A stretch of 64,000 nt of DNA from JAMQKA01 sp031569985. Its GTDB lineage: Bacteria > Bacteroidota > Rhodothermia > Balneolales > Balneolaceae. The translations under genes were made by a program, and so were the position numbers. The stretch is from NCBI RefSeq assembly GCF_031569985.1, contig NZ_JAMQKA010000004.1, forward strand, positions 62,001 to 126,000. Reading direction: 5' to 3'. Positions within the stretch are counted from its first letter, which is position 1, and the number at the start of each line of letters is the position of its first letter. The notes under the pieces are model-generated. The model did no database searches. It had not been told where the DNA came from and saw only the letters and a list, made by a program, of their open reading frames with translations. Positions 8,949 through 18,725 of the stretch are shown here, one piece after another.

Positions 8949-10724
8949 TTATTGCGGTTCGAGTATAGCCCCGGAAAGAGCTTCTACCTTGACAGCTATC
9001 TTGTTTTCAAGTGAAACGGTCATCTCATCGCCATTCAGTAGGTTCTTGTAACCGTCAGGCGTCATAATAAACTGGGAAAGATCAAGCTTTATTTCACGGT
9101 CCTGGTCTGCACGATTAATCAGAACGATCACCGGGTTTTCTTTCTTTTGGTGTCGACCAAAAACAAGAAGATCTACCTCGCTGACCATTTTCAAATAATC
9201 ACCAGTACGCAACAACTCTTGGTTGTTCCTGATCTGACCGAGTTTTTTGTACCAGTTGAACAGATCCCAATCAAATTCATTTTTATCAACCGGACGGGTT
9301 TTACCCTCGATGGGATGAGTTTTTTCATCCTCATACTCCATATCGGGCCAAAGCATCGGCTTTCGATCGTCGGGGTCATCAGCTCCCCACATGCCGGCTT
9401 CGGTTCCGTAAAACGTCATCGGTGCACCGATATAGGTATATTGGAAAAGCGCGATTAGTTTTTGTAACTGCTGTTCTTTTTTGTTTGGCTTACGAATGTT
9501 AAAGCTATCGCTGGGCATGCCCCACTGGTCAAACTTCCGCCCGGGATTTACAATTATGGACGCGAGCCGTGGAGTATCATGGCTCTCCATCAGGTTCTGC
9601 ATCACATAATTGGCTTCAGCAGGATAACTCTCCCTTATGGAATCCAGCCAGTGACTAAATTCCTTAACCGTAATATCCCGGTCAATCATGTAGCTCTGTA
9701 CGGCCTGGAAGAAACGGTAGTTCATTGAGGCGTTGAACTGTTCAGCATTGATGTAATTCACGGCGTTGTCAGTCCAGATCTCTCCCACTGTAAATGCCTC
9801 GGAGTTGATACTGCGAACCACCTCATGCCATTCCACCCAGAAATCCTGTCCGACTTCTTCCGGCACATCCAGTCGCCAGCCGTCAATACCATCAGAGGGA
9901 TCGCCATCTCCGTTGGGGTCCATCCAGCGACGTGTGATATCAAAAAGATGCTCGCGCACCGGTTTTACCAGCGTTCCGTTATCGGCCTGAAATTCCGGCA
10001 AATCTTTTACGCCCCACCAGCCGTGATAAGCAAATTCTTTTCCATCCTGACCATTAAAGGAGATCACATCATACCAATCTTTAAAGGAAGAATCCTCCTG
10101 GTTCTTTTTAAGATCCCGGAACGCCCAAAAATCGCTGCCTGAATGGTTAAATACACCGTCAATAATGATCTTCATTCCCCGTTTATGGACCTCCTCAATA
10201 AGCTTGAGGAATAGCTTGTCGGCTGATGTCCACTGCCAGGTAGAGGGATCTTCCGGGTCCTCCTGCTCCATAATCGCCACATCTCCTTCGGGATCGGGCC
10301 CAAAAAAGCGATCGATGTGGTGAAAATGGCTGGTATCGTATTTATGCAGAGATACGGCATCAAATACGGGGTTCAGGTAGATCGCCCCGATGCCCAATTC
10401 TTCGATATAATCCAGCTTGTCCAGGATACCCTGGAGATCACCACCATAGCGCCGGTGAAAAACGCTGTCTCTGAACCGAGGACCAAGTTTTTTCTCCCAT
10501 TCAGCTCGTTCGTACCAATCGCCGGTCCAGGAACTAACCTCCCAGCCCTCGGGGCCGTCAACTCGCTCTGCAGTGGGATCATTGGAAGGATCCCCATTTC
10601 TAAAACGTTCTGGAAAAATTTGATACCAGATCACGTGCTTGGCCCATTCCGGAGTATGGTAGGGCACCTTGTCACGGGTCTCTTTTACCGTGATATCCTT
10701 TTGCGGGTGCTGCATCATTTGCAT
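8949..10724 (-). CDS. GH13 glycoside hydrolase (neopullulanase/cyclomaltodextrinase-like)
   Basis: 591 residues. The GH13 signature set is complete: DGVFNH (189-194), GWRLD with nucleophile Asp286, GEIW with acid/base Glu315, and SHDTPR with Asp383. The extended region around residues 230-250 (WWGVKDLPEFQADN) and the early WYQIFPERF (33-41) resemble the neopullulanase/cyclomaltodextrinase/maltogenic amylase group, but the N-terminal CBM34-like domain of those enzymes is absent; the barrel starts by about residue 28. No signal peptide is visible, so a cytoplasmic maltodextrin-processing role is likely. A second ATG two codons downstream is an alternative start. It lies downstream of pfkA (75-base gap) and upstream of the thioredoxin-fold gene. 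Confidence 0.9.
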   Translation of the reverse strand: MQMMQHPQKDITVKETRDKVPYHTPEWAKHVIWYQIFPERFRNGDPSNDPTAERVDGPEGWEVSSWTGDWYERAEWEKKLGPRFRDSVFHRRYGGDLQGILDKLDYIEELGIGAIYLNPVFDAVSLHKYDTSHFHHIDRFFGPDPEGDVAIMEQEDPEDPSTWQWTSADKLFLKLIEEVHKRGMKIIIDGVFNHSGSDFWAFRDLKKNQEDSSFKDWYDVISFNGQDGKEFAYHGWWGVKDLPEFQADNGTLVKPVREHLFDITRRWMDPNGDGDPSDGIDGWRLDVPEEVGQDFWVEWHEVVRSINSEAFTVGEIWTDNAVNYINAEQFNASMNYRFFQAVQSYMIDRDITVKEFSHWLDSIRESYPAEANYVMQNLMESHDTPRLASIIVNPGRKFDQWGMPSDSFNIRKPNKKEQQLQKLIALFQYTYIGAPMTFYGTEAGMWGADDPDDRKPMLWPDMEYEDEKTHPIEGKTRPVDKNEFDWDLFNWYKKLGQIRNNQELLRTGDYLKMVSEVDLLVFGRHQKKENPVIVLINRADQDREIKLDLSQFIMTPDGYKNLLNGDEMTVSLENKIAVKVEALSGAILEPQ

Positions 10725-10799
10725 AATCAGATCCTGCTTTCTTTTGAGTAAATAGTCTTTATTGATGAAACCATCATCATATCAGACTAATTTACATAA

Positions 10800-11789
10800 T
10801 TAAATAGATACGATGTCAGCAATTTTTAACAGATCTTCATCAATTGTGTTACGTTGCTTGGTCGCTTTTTCCAAGTTTGTGTGGACCACTTTGTGATTCT
10901 GAACACCAACCATTATCCTTTTTTTGCCACCTTTCAGGGCTTCGACGGCAGCCACTCCAAGCCGGCTGGCCAATACACGGTCGGCACAACTTGGTCGCCC
11001 GCCGCGTTGGATATGCCCCAGCACTGTTACTTTAATTTCATATCGCTCACCAAACTTCTGCTTTACATTGTCTGCGAGTTCGTAAATACTCCCCGATTTT
11101 TCGCCTTCCGCGACGATCACGAGGCGGGATGTTTTGTTACGTCTTGAGCTCTGTTCTAGCGATTGAATAAGTTTGTCCATTCCACGGTCTTTTTCCGGGA
11201 TCAGGATCTCCTCGGCACCGGCAGCAATTCCGGAGCTTATAGCGATATATCCGGAATCACGGCCCATTACTTCGATGAAAAACAAGCGGTTATGTGAAGT
11301 AGCCGTATCCCTGATCTGGTCAACGGCCTCAATTACTGTATTTGTCGCTGTGTCGAAACCGATAGTAAAATCGGTACCTGAAATGTCATTATCAATGGTT
11401 CCGGGAATGCCCAGCACCGGGAAATCAAATTCTTTACCAAAAATATTAGCCCCCTGGAATGTTCCATCACCACCAATAACAACCAGTGCTTCTATACCGC
11501 GTTTTTGCAGGTTGTCATAGGCCTTTTGTCTACCCTCTTTTGTTCTAAAGCCGTCGCATCTAGTAGACTTAAGTATCGTACCCCCCTGGTGAATGATATG
11601 CTTTACAGAGCCGGCCTCCATCCTGTACATATCATTTTGTATTAATCCCTCATATCCTTCGCGGATGCCATAGGGGGTAATATCATAATAAATACAGGCA
11701 CGTACGACGGCCCGGATAGCGGCGTTCATTCCCGGAGCATCACCGCCAGATGTGAGCACACCAATTTTCTGTAGCTTTTGATCAGACAT
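10800..11789 (-). CDS. pfkA: ATP-dependent 6-phosphofructokinase
   Basis: 329 residues, close to the usual bacterial size. GVLTSGGDAPGMN at the N-terminus binds nucleotide; GGDGT (106-110) and PGTIDND (129-135) form the active site, with Asp133 as the catalytic base. Gly109 and Gly130 are the residues that separate ATP enzymes from pyrophosphate-dependent ones, which carry Asp and Lys there. IEVMGRDSGYIA binds fructose 6-phosphate. This is the committed step of glycolysis in the cytoplasm. Neighbours are a TPR protein upstream and a GH13 enzyme downstream on the same strand, so glucan breakdown and glycolysis could share transcripts. Confidence 0.97.
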   Translation of the reverse strand: MSDQKLQKIGVLTSGGDAPGMNAAIRAVVRACIYYDITPYGIREGYEGLIQNDMYRMEAGSVKHIIHQGGTILKSTRCDGFRTKEGRQKAYDNLQKRGIEALVVIGGDGTFQGANIFGKEFDFPVLGIPGTIDNDISGTDFTIGFDTATNTVIEAVDQIRDTATSHNRLFFIEVMGRDSGYIAISSGIAAGAEEILIPEKDRGMDKLIQSLEQSSRRNKTSRLVIVAEGEKSGSIYELADNVKQKFGERYEIKVTVLGHIQRGGRPSCADRVLASRLGVAAVEALKGGKKRIMVGVQNHKVVHTNLEKATKQRNTIDEDLLKIADIVSI

Positions 11790-11829
11790 AGTTCAACAGT
11801 TAAAATTATTTGATTTTAAAATAGATGAG

Positions 11830-12594
11830 TTATCGTAATGCGTTAAGGAGATTTCTGCATTTGTCCAGCCATTTGGGGTCATCAGGTGTCATTGGTTCTT
11901 TTTTCAGCGCCTTTTGACACGTTCCGATGGCTTGCTGGTCTTTTCCTAAGTGCTTGTAAATTCTGGCTAAATCGTAGTAGTAGAGAATATTTTCGGAATT
12001 CAGTTCAATCGCTTTCTCAATTGAACGCATCGCCTTGGTTTCACTTGCTTTCGGGATGCCTCCGAAGAGCGTGTTGGCAGCCAGCCGTTCCACAAAATTT
12101 AAATTGGCCACCTTAAAATGCCAGCGTCCCAATACATGCCAGGCTCCGGCATTTGTGCTGTCCAGTTGAATAGCACGTTCGGCATATTTTTTTATATCAC
12201 GGGAAGCTTCAACTCGTTCACGCGCGCCAGAGACCATCGCCTTCCGTCCAAGGGCAACGGAGGCTACAAAATTGGATTGGGTATCAGTCGAATCCACGTT
12301 CAGAGCACGTTTCGCCAACGCTATCGCCCGATCATAATAGGAACGCTGCTGCTCACCCTCGAGACGGTATCCTATCCTAGAGTACAAAAAGCTAGTACGC
12401 CAGAGAGCAGTATAATTGTCCGGATTGTGATTCAAAATGGAAGTATATAATTCCAGTGCTTCAGCTTCATCAAAATTATCATACAGGGAATCCGCCCTGG
12501 AAAGCTCTTTCTCCAATGCAGCATCCTGTGCTAAGCCAATACTTGTAACGGTCATTATAATCATGGGAAGTATGAAAAAATCTTTCATACCCAT
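11830..12594 (-). CDS. exported TPR-repeat protein
   Basis: 254 residues with an N-terminal signal peptide ending near GLAQ (residues 19-22). The rest is tetratricopeptide-like helical repeats: a DNFDEAEALELYTSILNHNP unit, then ADRAIALAKRALNVDSTD-type units and a C-terminal NILYYYDLARIYKHLGKDQQ unit. The segment AANTLFGGIPKASETKAM is typical of a sub-group of TPR proteins related to regulator-of-microtubule-dynamics-like families. A periplasmic scaffold role is likely; no enzymatic motif is present. It is 40 bases upstream of pfkA, but functional linkage is not evident. Confidence 0.8.
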   Translation of the reverse strand: MGMKDFFILPMIIMTVTSIGLAQDAALEKELSRADSLYDNFDEAEALELYTSILNHNPDNYTALWRTSFLYSRIGYRLEGEQQRSYYDRAIALAKRALNVDSTDTQSNFVASVALGRKAMVSGARERVEASRDIKKYAERAIQLDSTNAGAWHVLGRWHFKVANLNFVERLAANTLFGGIPKASETKAMRSIEKAIELNSENILYYYDLARIYKHLGKDQQAIGTCQKALKKEPMTPDDPKWLDKCRNLLNALR

Positions 12595-12737
12595 TGCATA
12601 ACCTTGGTTTCAAAATGAACGGAATATAACAAATTACAAGGTAATACCTAGAATTGTGAATCCTTGTATTATGCACGTTAACTAAAGGAGTGCTGATAAA
12701 TGTCGAAAGAATTTTGCACAATATGTGCTCAAAAACA

Positions 12738-13994
12738 CTACCCTTCCAAGGTAGGCTCTTCCGCTTTTTTCTCTCCGTTTGATTTGGAGTAATTACGTAT
12801 CACATAGTCATCCAGAATACTTCTGAACTCCTCCCCGATGCCTTCTCCACGGAGTGTTGTATAATGTTCGCCATCCATATAGACGGGGGCTGCCGGTTCT
12901 TCGAACGTTCCGGGCAGTGAAATGCCGATGTTGGCGTTACGGGATTCCCCGGGACCATTAACGACGCAGCCCATAACGGCCACATCCATCTCTTCTACGC
13001 CGGGGTACACCTCACGCCATATAGGCATCATTTCGCGCAGGTATTCCTGGATCTCATCGGCCAGTTCCTGGAAATAAGTACTGTTGGTTCGACCACAGCC
13101 GGGACATGCTGTCACCTGGGGAATAAAATTACGGATGCCGAGTGACTGCAGAACTTGCTGGCAGACACGGACCTCTTCCGCACGATCTCCCCCCGGCTTG
13201 GGCGTCAGTGATACACGAATGGTATCGCCAATGCCCTCTTGCAGGAGTACCGAAAGCGCAGAGGTGCTGGCTACAACGCCTTTCATACCCATTCCGGCCT
13301 CGGTAAGCCCCACATGCAGTGGATAGTCAGTAATCTCAGCAATACGGCGATACACGGCGATGACATCCTGCACGCCGCTCATCTTACAGCTTATAATAAT
13401 TTTGTTTGAGGATAGGCCAACTTCTTCAGCAAGATCGGCTGAACGACGGGCACTTTCCACCATGGTATCGAGCATAACCTGTTTTGAAGATTTGGGCTTT
13501 TCCCGCTCGTTGTTCTCATCCATCTTTTGAGCCAACAGTTGCTGGTCCAGGGAGCCCCAGTTCACCCCGATGCGCACCGGCTTGTCATACTTTATCGCCT
13601 GTTCAACGATGGTACAAAAATTCTCATCCCGCTGCCGGGTACCTACATTCCCGGGGTTGATCCTGAATTTGGCAAGCGCCTGGGCCATATCGGGATATTC
13701 GGGAAGCAATTTATGACCGTTATAATGAAAATCCCCGATAATCGGTACCGTGACGTCCTGTTTGAGCAGCTTTTCTTTGATATGGGGGACCGCTTCTGCG
13801 GCCTGCTTGTTGTTAACCGTGATTCTAACCAGTTCGGATCCCGCTTCGTGGAGATATTTCACCTGATCTACGGTTGCCTCAATGTCGGCAGTATCGGTAT
13901 TGGTCATTGACTGAACAACGATGGGGGCACCGCCTCCAACAGGCACATCTCCGACCATTACCTGGATAGATTTACGTCGCTGAATGTTAGACAT
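12738..13994 (-). CDS. ispG: 4-hydroxy-3-methylbut-2-enyl diphosphate synthase (IspG/GcpE)
   Basis: 418 residues. It opens with RRKSIQVMVGDVPVGGGAPI and VQSMTNTDT, the IspG N-terminal barrel signature, and ends with the 4Fe-4S domain: ACPGCGRT (Cys297, Cys300) and MGCVVNGPGE (Cys343). The enzyme makes HMBPP from MEcPP in the methylerythritol phosphate route to isoprenoids. It is the compact two-domain form without the large insertion found in many Bacteroidales and plant enzymes. A rhomboid gene lies 75 bases upstream on the same strand. Confidence 0.97.
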   Translation of the reverse strand: MSNIQRRKSIQVMVGDVPVGGGAPIVVQSMTNTDTADIEATVDQVKYLHEAGSELVRITVNNKQAAEAVPHIKEKLLKQDVTVPIIGDFHYNGHKLLPEYPDMAQALAKFRINPGNVGTRQRDENFCTIVEQAIKYDKPVRIGVNWGSLDQQLLAQKMDENNEREKPKSSKQVMLDTMVESARRSADLAEEVGLSSNKIIISCKMSGVQDVIAVYRRIAEITDYPLHVGLTEAGMGMKGVVASTSALSVLLQEGIGDTIRVSLTPKPGGDRAEEVRVCQQVLQSLGIRNFIPQVTACPGCGRTNSTYFQELADEIQEYLREMMPIWREVYPGVEEMDVAVMGCVVNGPGESRNANIGISLPGTFEEPAAPVYMDGEHYTTLRGEGIGEEFRSILDDYVIRNYSKSNGEKKAEEPTLEG

Positions 13995-14069
13995 AAACTG
14001 TAACTAAAATTTGGATGTGAACTTTGTAGTTGAACGGAACAACAGGTTGTTAAAGCTGAATTCAAACCG

Positions 14070-14918
14070 TCAGTTTTTCTTGCTGAGCTCAAACAATTTC
14101 CTTTTTTCCTCTTTGGTCAGCCCGTCGTACCCTTTTTTCGAGATTTTTTCGAGAATTTCATCGAGTTCTGACTGGTCACTTTCTTCCACGATTTCAACGT
14201 CTGATACGGAGCGAAGATTGCTCGATTTTCGTGTACTTTTCTTTTTCTTGTAGGCGCCCCGCAAATTATACCAAAAATTTTCAATTGGCCGCACAAGCGC
14301 ACTTAGATCAATGCCCTGTTGCTGGTACCGCATCAACAGGTACCCGATACCCGCTCCGCCCAGGTGTACAATTCTTGCGGTATTGTCGGATGAACCCAGG
14401 AACAGCAAATCGAGCGCAATTAACCCGGCCACAACATAACGCGCCTCAATAGGAGGCAGCAGGAAAAGCATAATCGGCATCCGGGGGAACAACATAGCAA
14501 ATGCCACCATTACGCCAAAGACTGCCCCAGAAGCACCGATTACCAGGTTGATGCCAACAAACTGAGCAAAAGCAATATCCAGCAGCGCACCACCGATTCC
14601 CGAGCCGAAATAGATCACACAAAACGTTCGGGGACCCAGCGTTTGCTCTACCGAACGCCCCATCCACCAAAGCCAGAGCATATTAAAAATCAGGTGGAAA
14701 CCGCCGGCGTGCAGAAACATGTAGGTAACGAGTCGCCACGGCTGGATGACAGCGGTCGGCAGATCGGGATTAAATGCCATTGTACTTATGAAAAGATCAT
14801 TAGCACCCAAAATCTGCAATAAAAATACGACTACGTTAATCGTAATTATAGTACGGATAGCTACCGGCAGGCCTAGGTATCCGCGCTTCAATGAATTTCC
14901 AAATGAATCGTTGTACAT
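14070..14918 (-). CDS. rhomboid-family intramembrane serine protease
   Basis: 282 residues with about six transmembrane segments in the first 200. Active-site features are present: HLIFNMLWLWWMG (75-87), the nucleophile in GASGAVFG (Ser130) and the catalytic histidine in ARIVHLGGAG (His185). The cytoplasmic tail from about residue 205 is charged and ends in EEVLDEI/KLFELSKKN-like sequence, a common tail in Bacteroidota rhomboids. It would cleave transmembrane substrates in the inner membrane; substrates are unknown. Start chosen at MYNDSFG, which leaves a short cytoplasmic head before the first helix. Confidence 0.93.
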   Translation of the reverse strand: MYNDSFGNSLKRGYLGLPVAIRTIITINVVVFLLQILGANDLFISTMAFNPDLPTAVIQPWRLVTYMFLHAGGFHLIFNMLWLWWMGRSVEQTLGPRTFCVIYFGSGIGGALLDIAFAQFVGINLVIGASGAVFGVMVAFAMLFPRMPIMLFLLPPIEARYVVAGLIALDLLFLGSSDNTARIVHLGGAGIGYLLMRYQQQGIDLSALVRPIENFWYNLRGAYKKKKSTRKSSNLRSVSDVEIVEESDQSELDEILEKISKKGYDGLTKEEKRKLFELSKKN

Positions 14919-15195
14919 GACTCTTACTCTAGATACAAAACATTAAACATAACCAGTCGTAACGTCATAAATTTGATGTTCGTTTCTGGGTCTTCTAAAA
15001 ATACAAATAAGAACGTCAAGATTGTAGCTGTTTTCCAGCATCTATGCATTCTTTATTAAAAGAGTAGCGTATTCATTGTCAAACTTATCGCCCTCTTACT
15101 CCAATTTAGCCCCGGTCACAGTGCCTGACTGGAGGATTCAATTTTGATGAAATATTTCTATAAAGCTTTTGGATGATCGGTGAAGAATTTCACAA

Positions 15196-16689
15196 TCACT
15201 GCCTTGGAATTTTCAGATACTGGCCCTGCTCAATCTGGCTGTCAAGATGGACCTGGTTGACAATGGCCAGCTCTTCTGCCGTAATATCCATCGGAAGTTC
15301 TTCAGGCAAAAACGAGCTGAATGTCCCCGAACGGTCGGTTTTGATTACCTGCAGGCGCACCGGTTGAATACCAAGAATATCCGAATCTGTCAACTCACGA
15401 AATCCATCGGTGGTTGCAAAGAAGTTTGATTTCTGAGAATCAAACTGTACGGCCGTGGTGTACGAAATAAATCGATACACGTTGCCACCATATTCAATAC
15501 CATACACATAGATACCGAGTTTGGTACCATCCTGTGTTGTGGCATTGGCCGTCGCCTCGTAAGCCGGAAGGTCGCTGTCGGCTGCAGCAGATTGTTCAGT
15601 AACCGTGATCCCCTCTTGGCTCACAAAATTCTGGACCGATTGCTGTGCCCCACCTGCCTCAGAGTCAATCTGCATAATCATCACGGCATTGCCATCCTCA
15701 TTGGCTAAAATAACGCGAGTCGGCTCATTAATAACCTGCCAACCTGTGGGTACCGGGAACTGAAATTCCAATTCGGGATGGTAAAATACATTGCCCCTGG
15801 TAAATCCTTCCCGGGGATTATTACCATAAATAATCCCGTCGATGGTATTCATATACCCGTCTTTGTTTATTTTGGTCTGCTCATATCCTTTTTCTTTCCA
15901 TTCTTCAGCAAGCTGTGGAATTCGTTTTTCACGTTCGCCGGGCTCCGGGTGAGTAGACAAAAATGAAGGGATATTCTGCCCCGACTTGTCCGACAAACGC
16001 TTTAGAGAGGTAAAAAAGTCAGCACCCTCCGCCGCCACGTAGTGTTGCATGGCCGCATACTCTACGCCCAACTGGTCCGACTCCCGCTCGTCATCACGTC
16101 CATACTGCAGGAAGAGAAGCTGCGTGGCCGTACTTCCCAGGTTCAGCAGATCCTGCCCAGGGAGTCCCAACAGTTCCTGTCCAGCAATAGCCCCACCGAC
16201 CAGGGCTATCTGCCCAACCTGTTGTTCAAAGGCCCGTTGCGAGGCGTGCCGGGCGGCAACGTGACCAATCTCGTGTCCCAGCACGACGGCAAGCTGAGCT
16301 TCGTTATTCAGATGTGAGAGCAGTCCGCGTGTTATGTAAACGTATCCCCCGGGCAGCGCAAATGCATTGACCACCGGGCTGTTCAGCACCCTAAAATAAA
16401 ATTCGGTATTCTTGTACTTGGGATCCGTATTCTCACGACGCATATGGCTCACAGAAAGCACCTCCTGTCCAAGTTCTTCCACATAATTCCTGACTTCCTG
16501 ATCATCGTACACCCCGTATTGCTGCTGGATTTGTCCATCTGCCTCCTTTCCGATTTGGAGCTCCTTTTCCCAGCTATAACCGTAAGCGCGACTCTTGCCC
16601 GAAACCGGGTTTTTCTGAACCACACATGCGCTGACAGTAAGCGAAACGATCAGAATGGGAATTGAAAACCATGACAGTAGACGTATCAT
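15196..16689 (-). CDS. M48-family metalloprotease lipoprotein with C-terminal LysM-like segment
   Basis: 497 residues. The leader ends in LTVSAC (lipobox, Cys22). The zinc motif HEIGH is at 139-143, in LAVVLGHEIGHVAARHAS, with a downstream ERESDQLGVEYA glutamate ligand. This matches the BepA/YfgC-like M48 branch of periplasmic, membrane-attached proteases that help outer-membrane protein quality control. After a region of unclear fold (residues about 290-430), the C-terminus (DITAEELAIVNQVHLDSQI, then LKIPRQ) resembles a LysM peptidoglycan-binding unit. It is 113 bases downstream of the DUF2779 gene. The 277-base gap below it, to the rhomboid start, holds no gene I can see. Confidence 0.9.
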   Translation of the reverse strand: MIRLLSWFSIPILIVSLTVSACVVQKNPVSGKSRAYGYSWEKELQIGKEADGQIQQQYGVYDDQEVRNYVEELGQEVLSVSHMRRENTDPKYKNTEFYFRVLNSPVVNAFALPGGYVYITRGLLSHLNNEAQLAVVLGHEIGHVAARHASQRAFEQQVGQIALVGGAIAGQELLGLPGQDLLNLGSTATQLLFLQYGRDDERESDQLGVEYAAMQHYVAAEGADFFTSLKRLSDKSGQNIPSFLSTHPEPGEREKRIPQLAEEWKEKGYEQTKINKDGYMNTIDGIIYGNNPREGFTRGNVFYHPELEFQFPVPTGWQVINEPTRVILANEDGNAVMIMQIDSEAGGAQQSVQNFVSQEGITVTEQSAAADSDLPAYEATANATTQDGTKLGIYVYGIEYGGNVYRFISYTTAVQFDSQKSNFFATTDGFRELTDSDILGIQPVRLQVIKTDRSGTFSSFLPEELPMDITAEELAIVNQVHLDSQIEQGQYLKIPRQ

Positions 16690-16802
16690 TATATCTCTTC
16701 TTTTCTTTTTATCTCTGATTAATACTGCATTTAAAGCAGTTGCAATATAATTAGCTCCATATCTCTTGGGTAGCTTTAAGCGCCTAATTTTTCATTAAAT
16801 CT

Positions 16803-18716
16803 CTACTCATTTTGACGACTGCGGATTTCTTTGAGTTTTTCCTGCCAATGCATGTAAATCATAACCAGAGCAAGCGTGTCCAGTTCACAATAGCTAAGCA
16901 GCCCTCTGATTAAAGATTCTACAGCCTCCGGTTCATTCAACCCATTCCGCAACTCACTATATGCCACCATCGCTTCTGTTCCACGCCCAACCGCATTTTC
17001 CCCCTCGTCACGGAGGATATCATATGGATTTTCCAGCTGCTGCTTTTCCTGCTGCCACCATACGATGTCCGTGAAGTTATTGCTGCTATAAGGACGAGAG
17101 AAACGTTCTTTCAAGACGGGACTAATCTTCATCACGGAAAGCAGTACATCTTTGATGCTGAGCGAATCCTTCATCTCGGCATTGTAGTAATAATTCTTCA
17201 CCAAATGCCCCAGATCAGCCAGTTGTGGCGATGGGGTGCCTTTTCCCCCAACAACTTTTTCGAGCCATTGGATCAGATCCTGTGCACCCGGAACCCGATC
17301 ACTTTCTTGCTGGAGTTCTCCTCGAATTCGACGGAGTGCTGAACGCTCAAATCCAGAATAATGAACAATAGTGCCGCTAAGGATACCGGGTATCTTTTTG
17401 AGCTCGGCAACCAGCTCATAATTGGGATAGCTGTCATCTCCGCGGTGCACCCACTGGTGGTGATGCAGAGAACCATCTCCGTGGAGTGTATGGCATGAAA
17501 ATTGGAATACCACTTGATGATACGGTTTTTTACCAGCTCGAATGGGAACAGCGAAACTACCGGCTTCGAAATCCAGGAAATGCAGGGGAAATTCCCAGTC
17601 CTGAATTTCATCTAACAACTGCGGTTTAATGATTTCATCCGGCACCTTCCTTCCCTTGGCTTTGGCTATCTGGAGTATGCGGCGGTGATGGTCGGTAATA
17701 CGTCCTTTTGACCGGGCAATCTGTTCCGGTTGGATCTTCTCCTCCAGCGGGATTTCATGCTGTAAAAAAATTTTGTCCTGCAGTAGCTCACCGTTACCGG
17801 CACCGATCAGGTCAAAAATGTGGGCATCTCCATTTTTTTCCTCCAAAACATCTTTCCAACACTCCTCAAACCCGCTTATTTCCTGTTGACCAAGGCTCAT
17901 CGGATCGACTCTGAATTCGCAATTTCCACATTTTTTACCCACATCGGTAACTTTCTTTTCTCCACTAAAATACCACTCAGAAAGTTGCAGAACTATCTCT
18001 TCAAATGAATAGCGATCAGCTTCAACGTAGTCATTTCGATCGTCAAAAAGTGGTTCTCTTCCATCCCAAATGGCATTTATTTGATCTATTACAGGGACAA
18101 ATGCGAGTAAATCACTCATATCCTCAACTTCCACGGGCACCCCCGATACTAGTTTCTGATCCAAATTATCTATTGGAGCTGTAGCTGTTTTATCAGGTAA
18201 TACCAGGTAGGGCTCCAGTTTCCAGTGGGGATACAGCTTTTTTATTACCAGGAGTTGATACGCAAAATCACGCAAATAGTCTATCCACTTGGAGTGAATA
18301 CGGCCCTGGCGATTGGTCATGGAGTAGCGCTGTGGATCAAACGCCTTTGTTTGCAAGTTGTAAATGCGAACTCGCTCTCCGTCTTTTTCCAGTAGTGGAA
18401 CGCGTGAGAACAGGGATCGATAAAGGAACGCCGCGTTATAAATTACGGTATAATCCTGTTCCAAAAGTTGTGCCGTTTCCTCAGCCATATGCTCCCGGTC
18501 GCCATGGGCAACTCTCTTACCTTGGGGATACAGTCGCTCCAGGAGCAACCGTAACTGTCGCTTGTTATAGCGTATATGGGCGATAAAAGGGAGCGCTTCC
18601 TCTCGCTCGGGGTAAATTGAAGGACGGGCTTTGTAATATAATTTTGTCGGACAGTTACAACCGGTGCGAAACAGGTACTTGGTGAAGTAATCGGAGCTGG
18701 ATTCATTTCCGGACAT
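16803..18716 (-). CDS. DUF2779 protein: Cas4/RecB-like N-terminal domain plus RNase H-like domain
   Basis: 637 residues. The N-terminus (DYFTKYLFRTGCNCPTKLYY) resembles RecB/Cas4-type nucleases, and cysteines at 20/22, 263, 266 and 286 are spaced like the iron-sulfur ligands of AddB/Cas4 enzymes (one early, three late). The expected PD-(D/E)xK core is atypical: the strand near residue 120 reads YNLQTKAF, with Gln122 in place of Glu. The C-terminal half is the DUF2779 fold, with LDFEAG, HYSGFERSALRRI and SYCELDTLAL, which fit an RNase H/DEDD-like exonuclease. DNA or RNA processing is likely, but the biological role of DUF2779 proteins is not established. It ends ten bases after the murB start region, in the same strand order. 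Confidence 0.8.
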   Translation of the reverse strand: MSGNESSSDYFTKYLFRTGCNCPTKLYYKARPSIYPEREEALPFIAHIRYNKRQLRLLLERLYPQGKRVAHGDREHMAEETAQLLEQDYTVIYNAAFLYRSLFSRVPLLEKDGERVRIYNLQTKAFDPQRYSMTNRQGRIHSKWIDYLRDFAYQLLVIKKLYPHWKLEPYLVLPDKTATAPIDNLDQKLVSGVPVEVEDMSDLLAFVPVIDQINAIWDGREPLFDDRNDYVEADRYSFEEIVLQLSEWYFSGEKKVTDVGKKCGNCEFRVDPMSLGQQEISGFEECWKDVLEEKNGDAHIFDLIGAGNGELLQDKIFLQHEIPLEEKIQPEQIARSKGRITDHHRRILQIAKAKGRKVPDEIIKPQLLDEIQDWEFPLHFLDFEAGSFAVPIRAGKKPYHQVVFQFSCHTLHGDGSLHHHQWVHRGDDSYPNYELVAELKKIPGILSGTIVHYSGFERSALRRIRGELQQESDRVPGAQDLIQWLEKVVGGKGTPSPQLADLGHLVKNYYYNAEMKDSLSIKDVLLSVMKISPVLKERFSRPYSSNNFTDIVWWQQEKQQLENPYDILRDEGENAVGRGTEAMVAYSELRNGLNEPEAVESLIRGLLSYCELDTLALVMIYMHWQEKLKEIRSRQNE

Positions 18717-18725
18717 AACGGTTCG

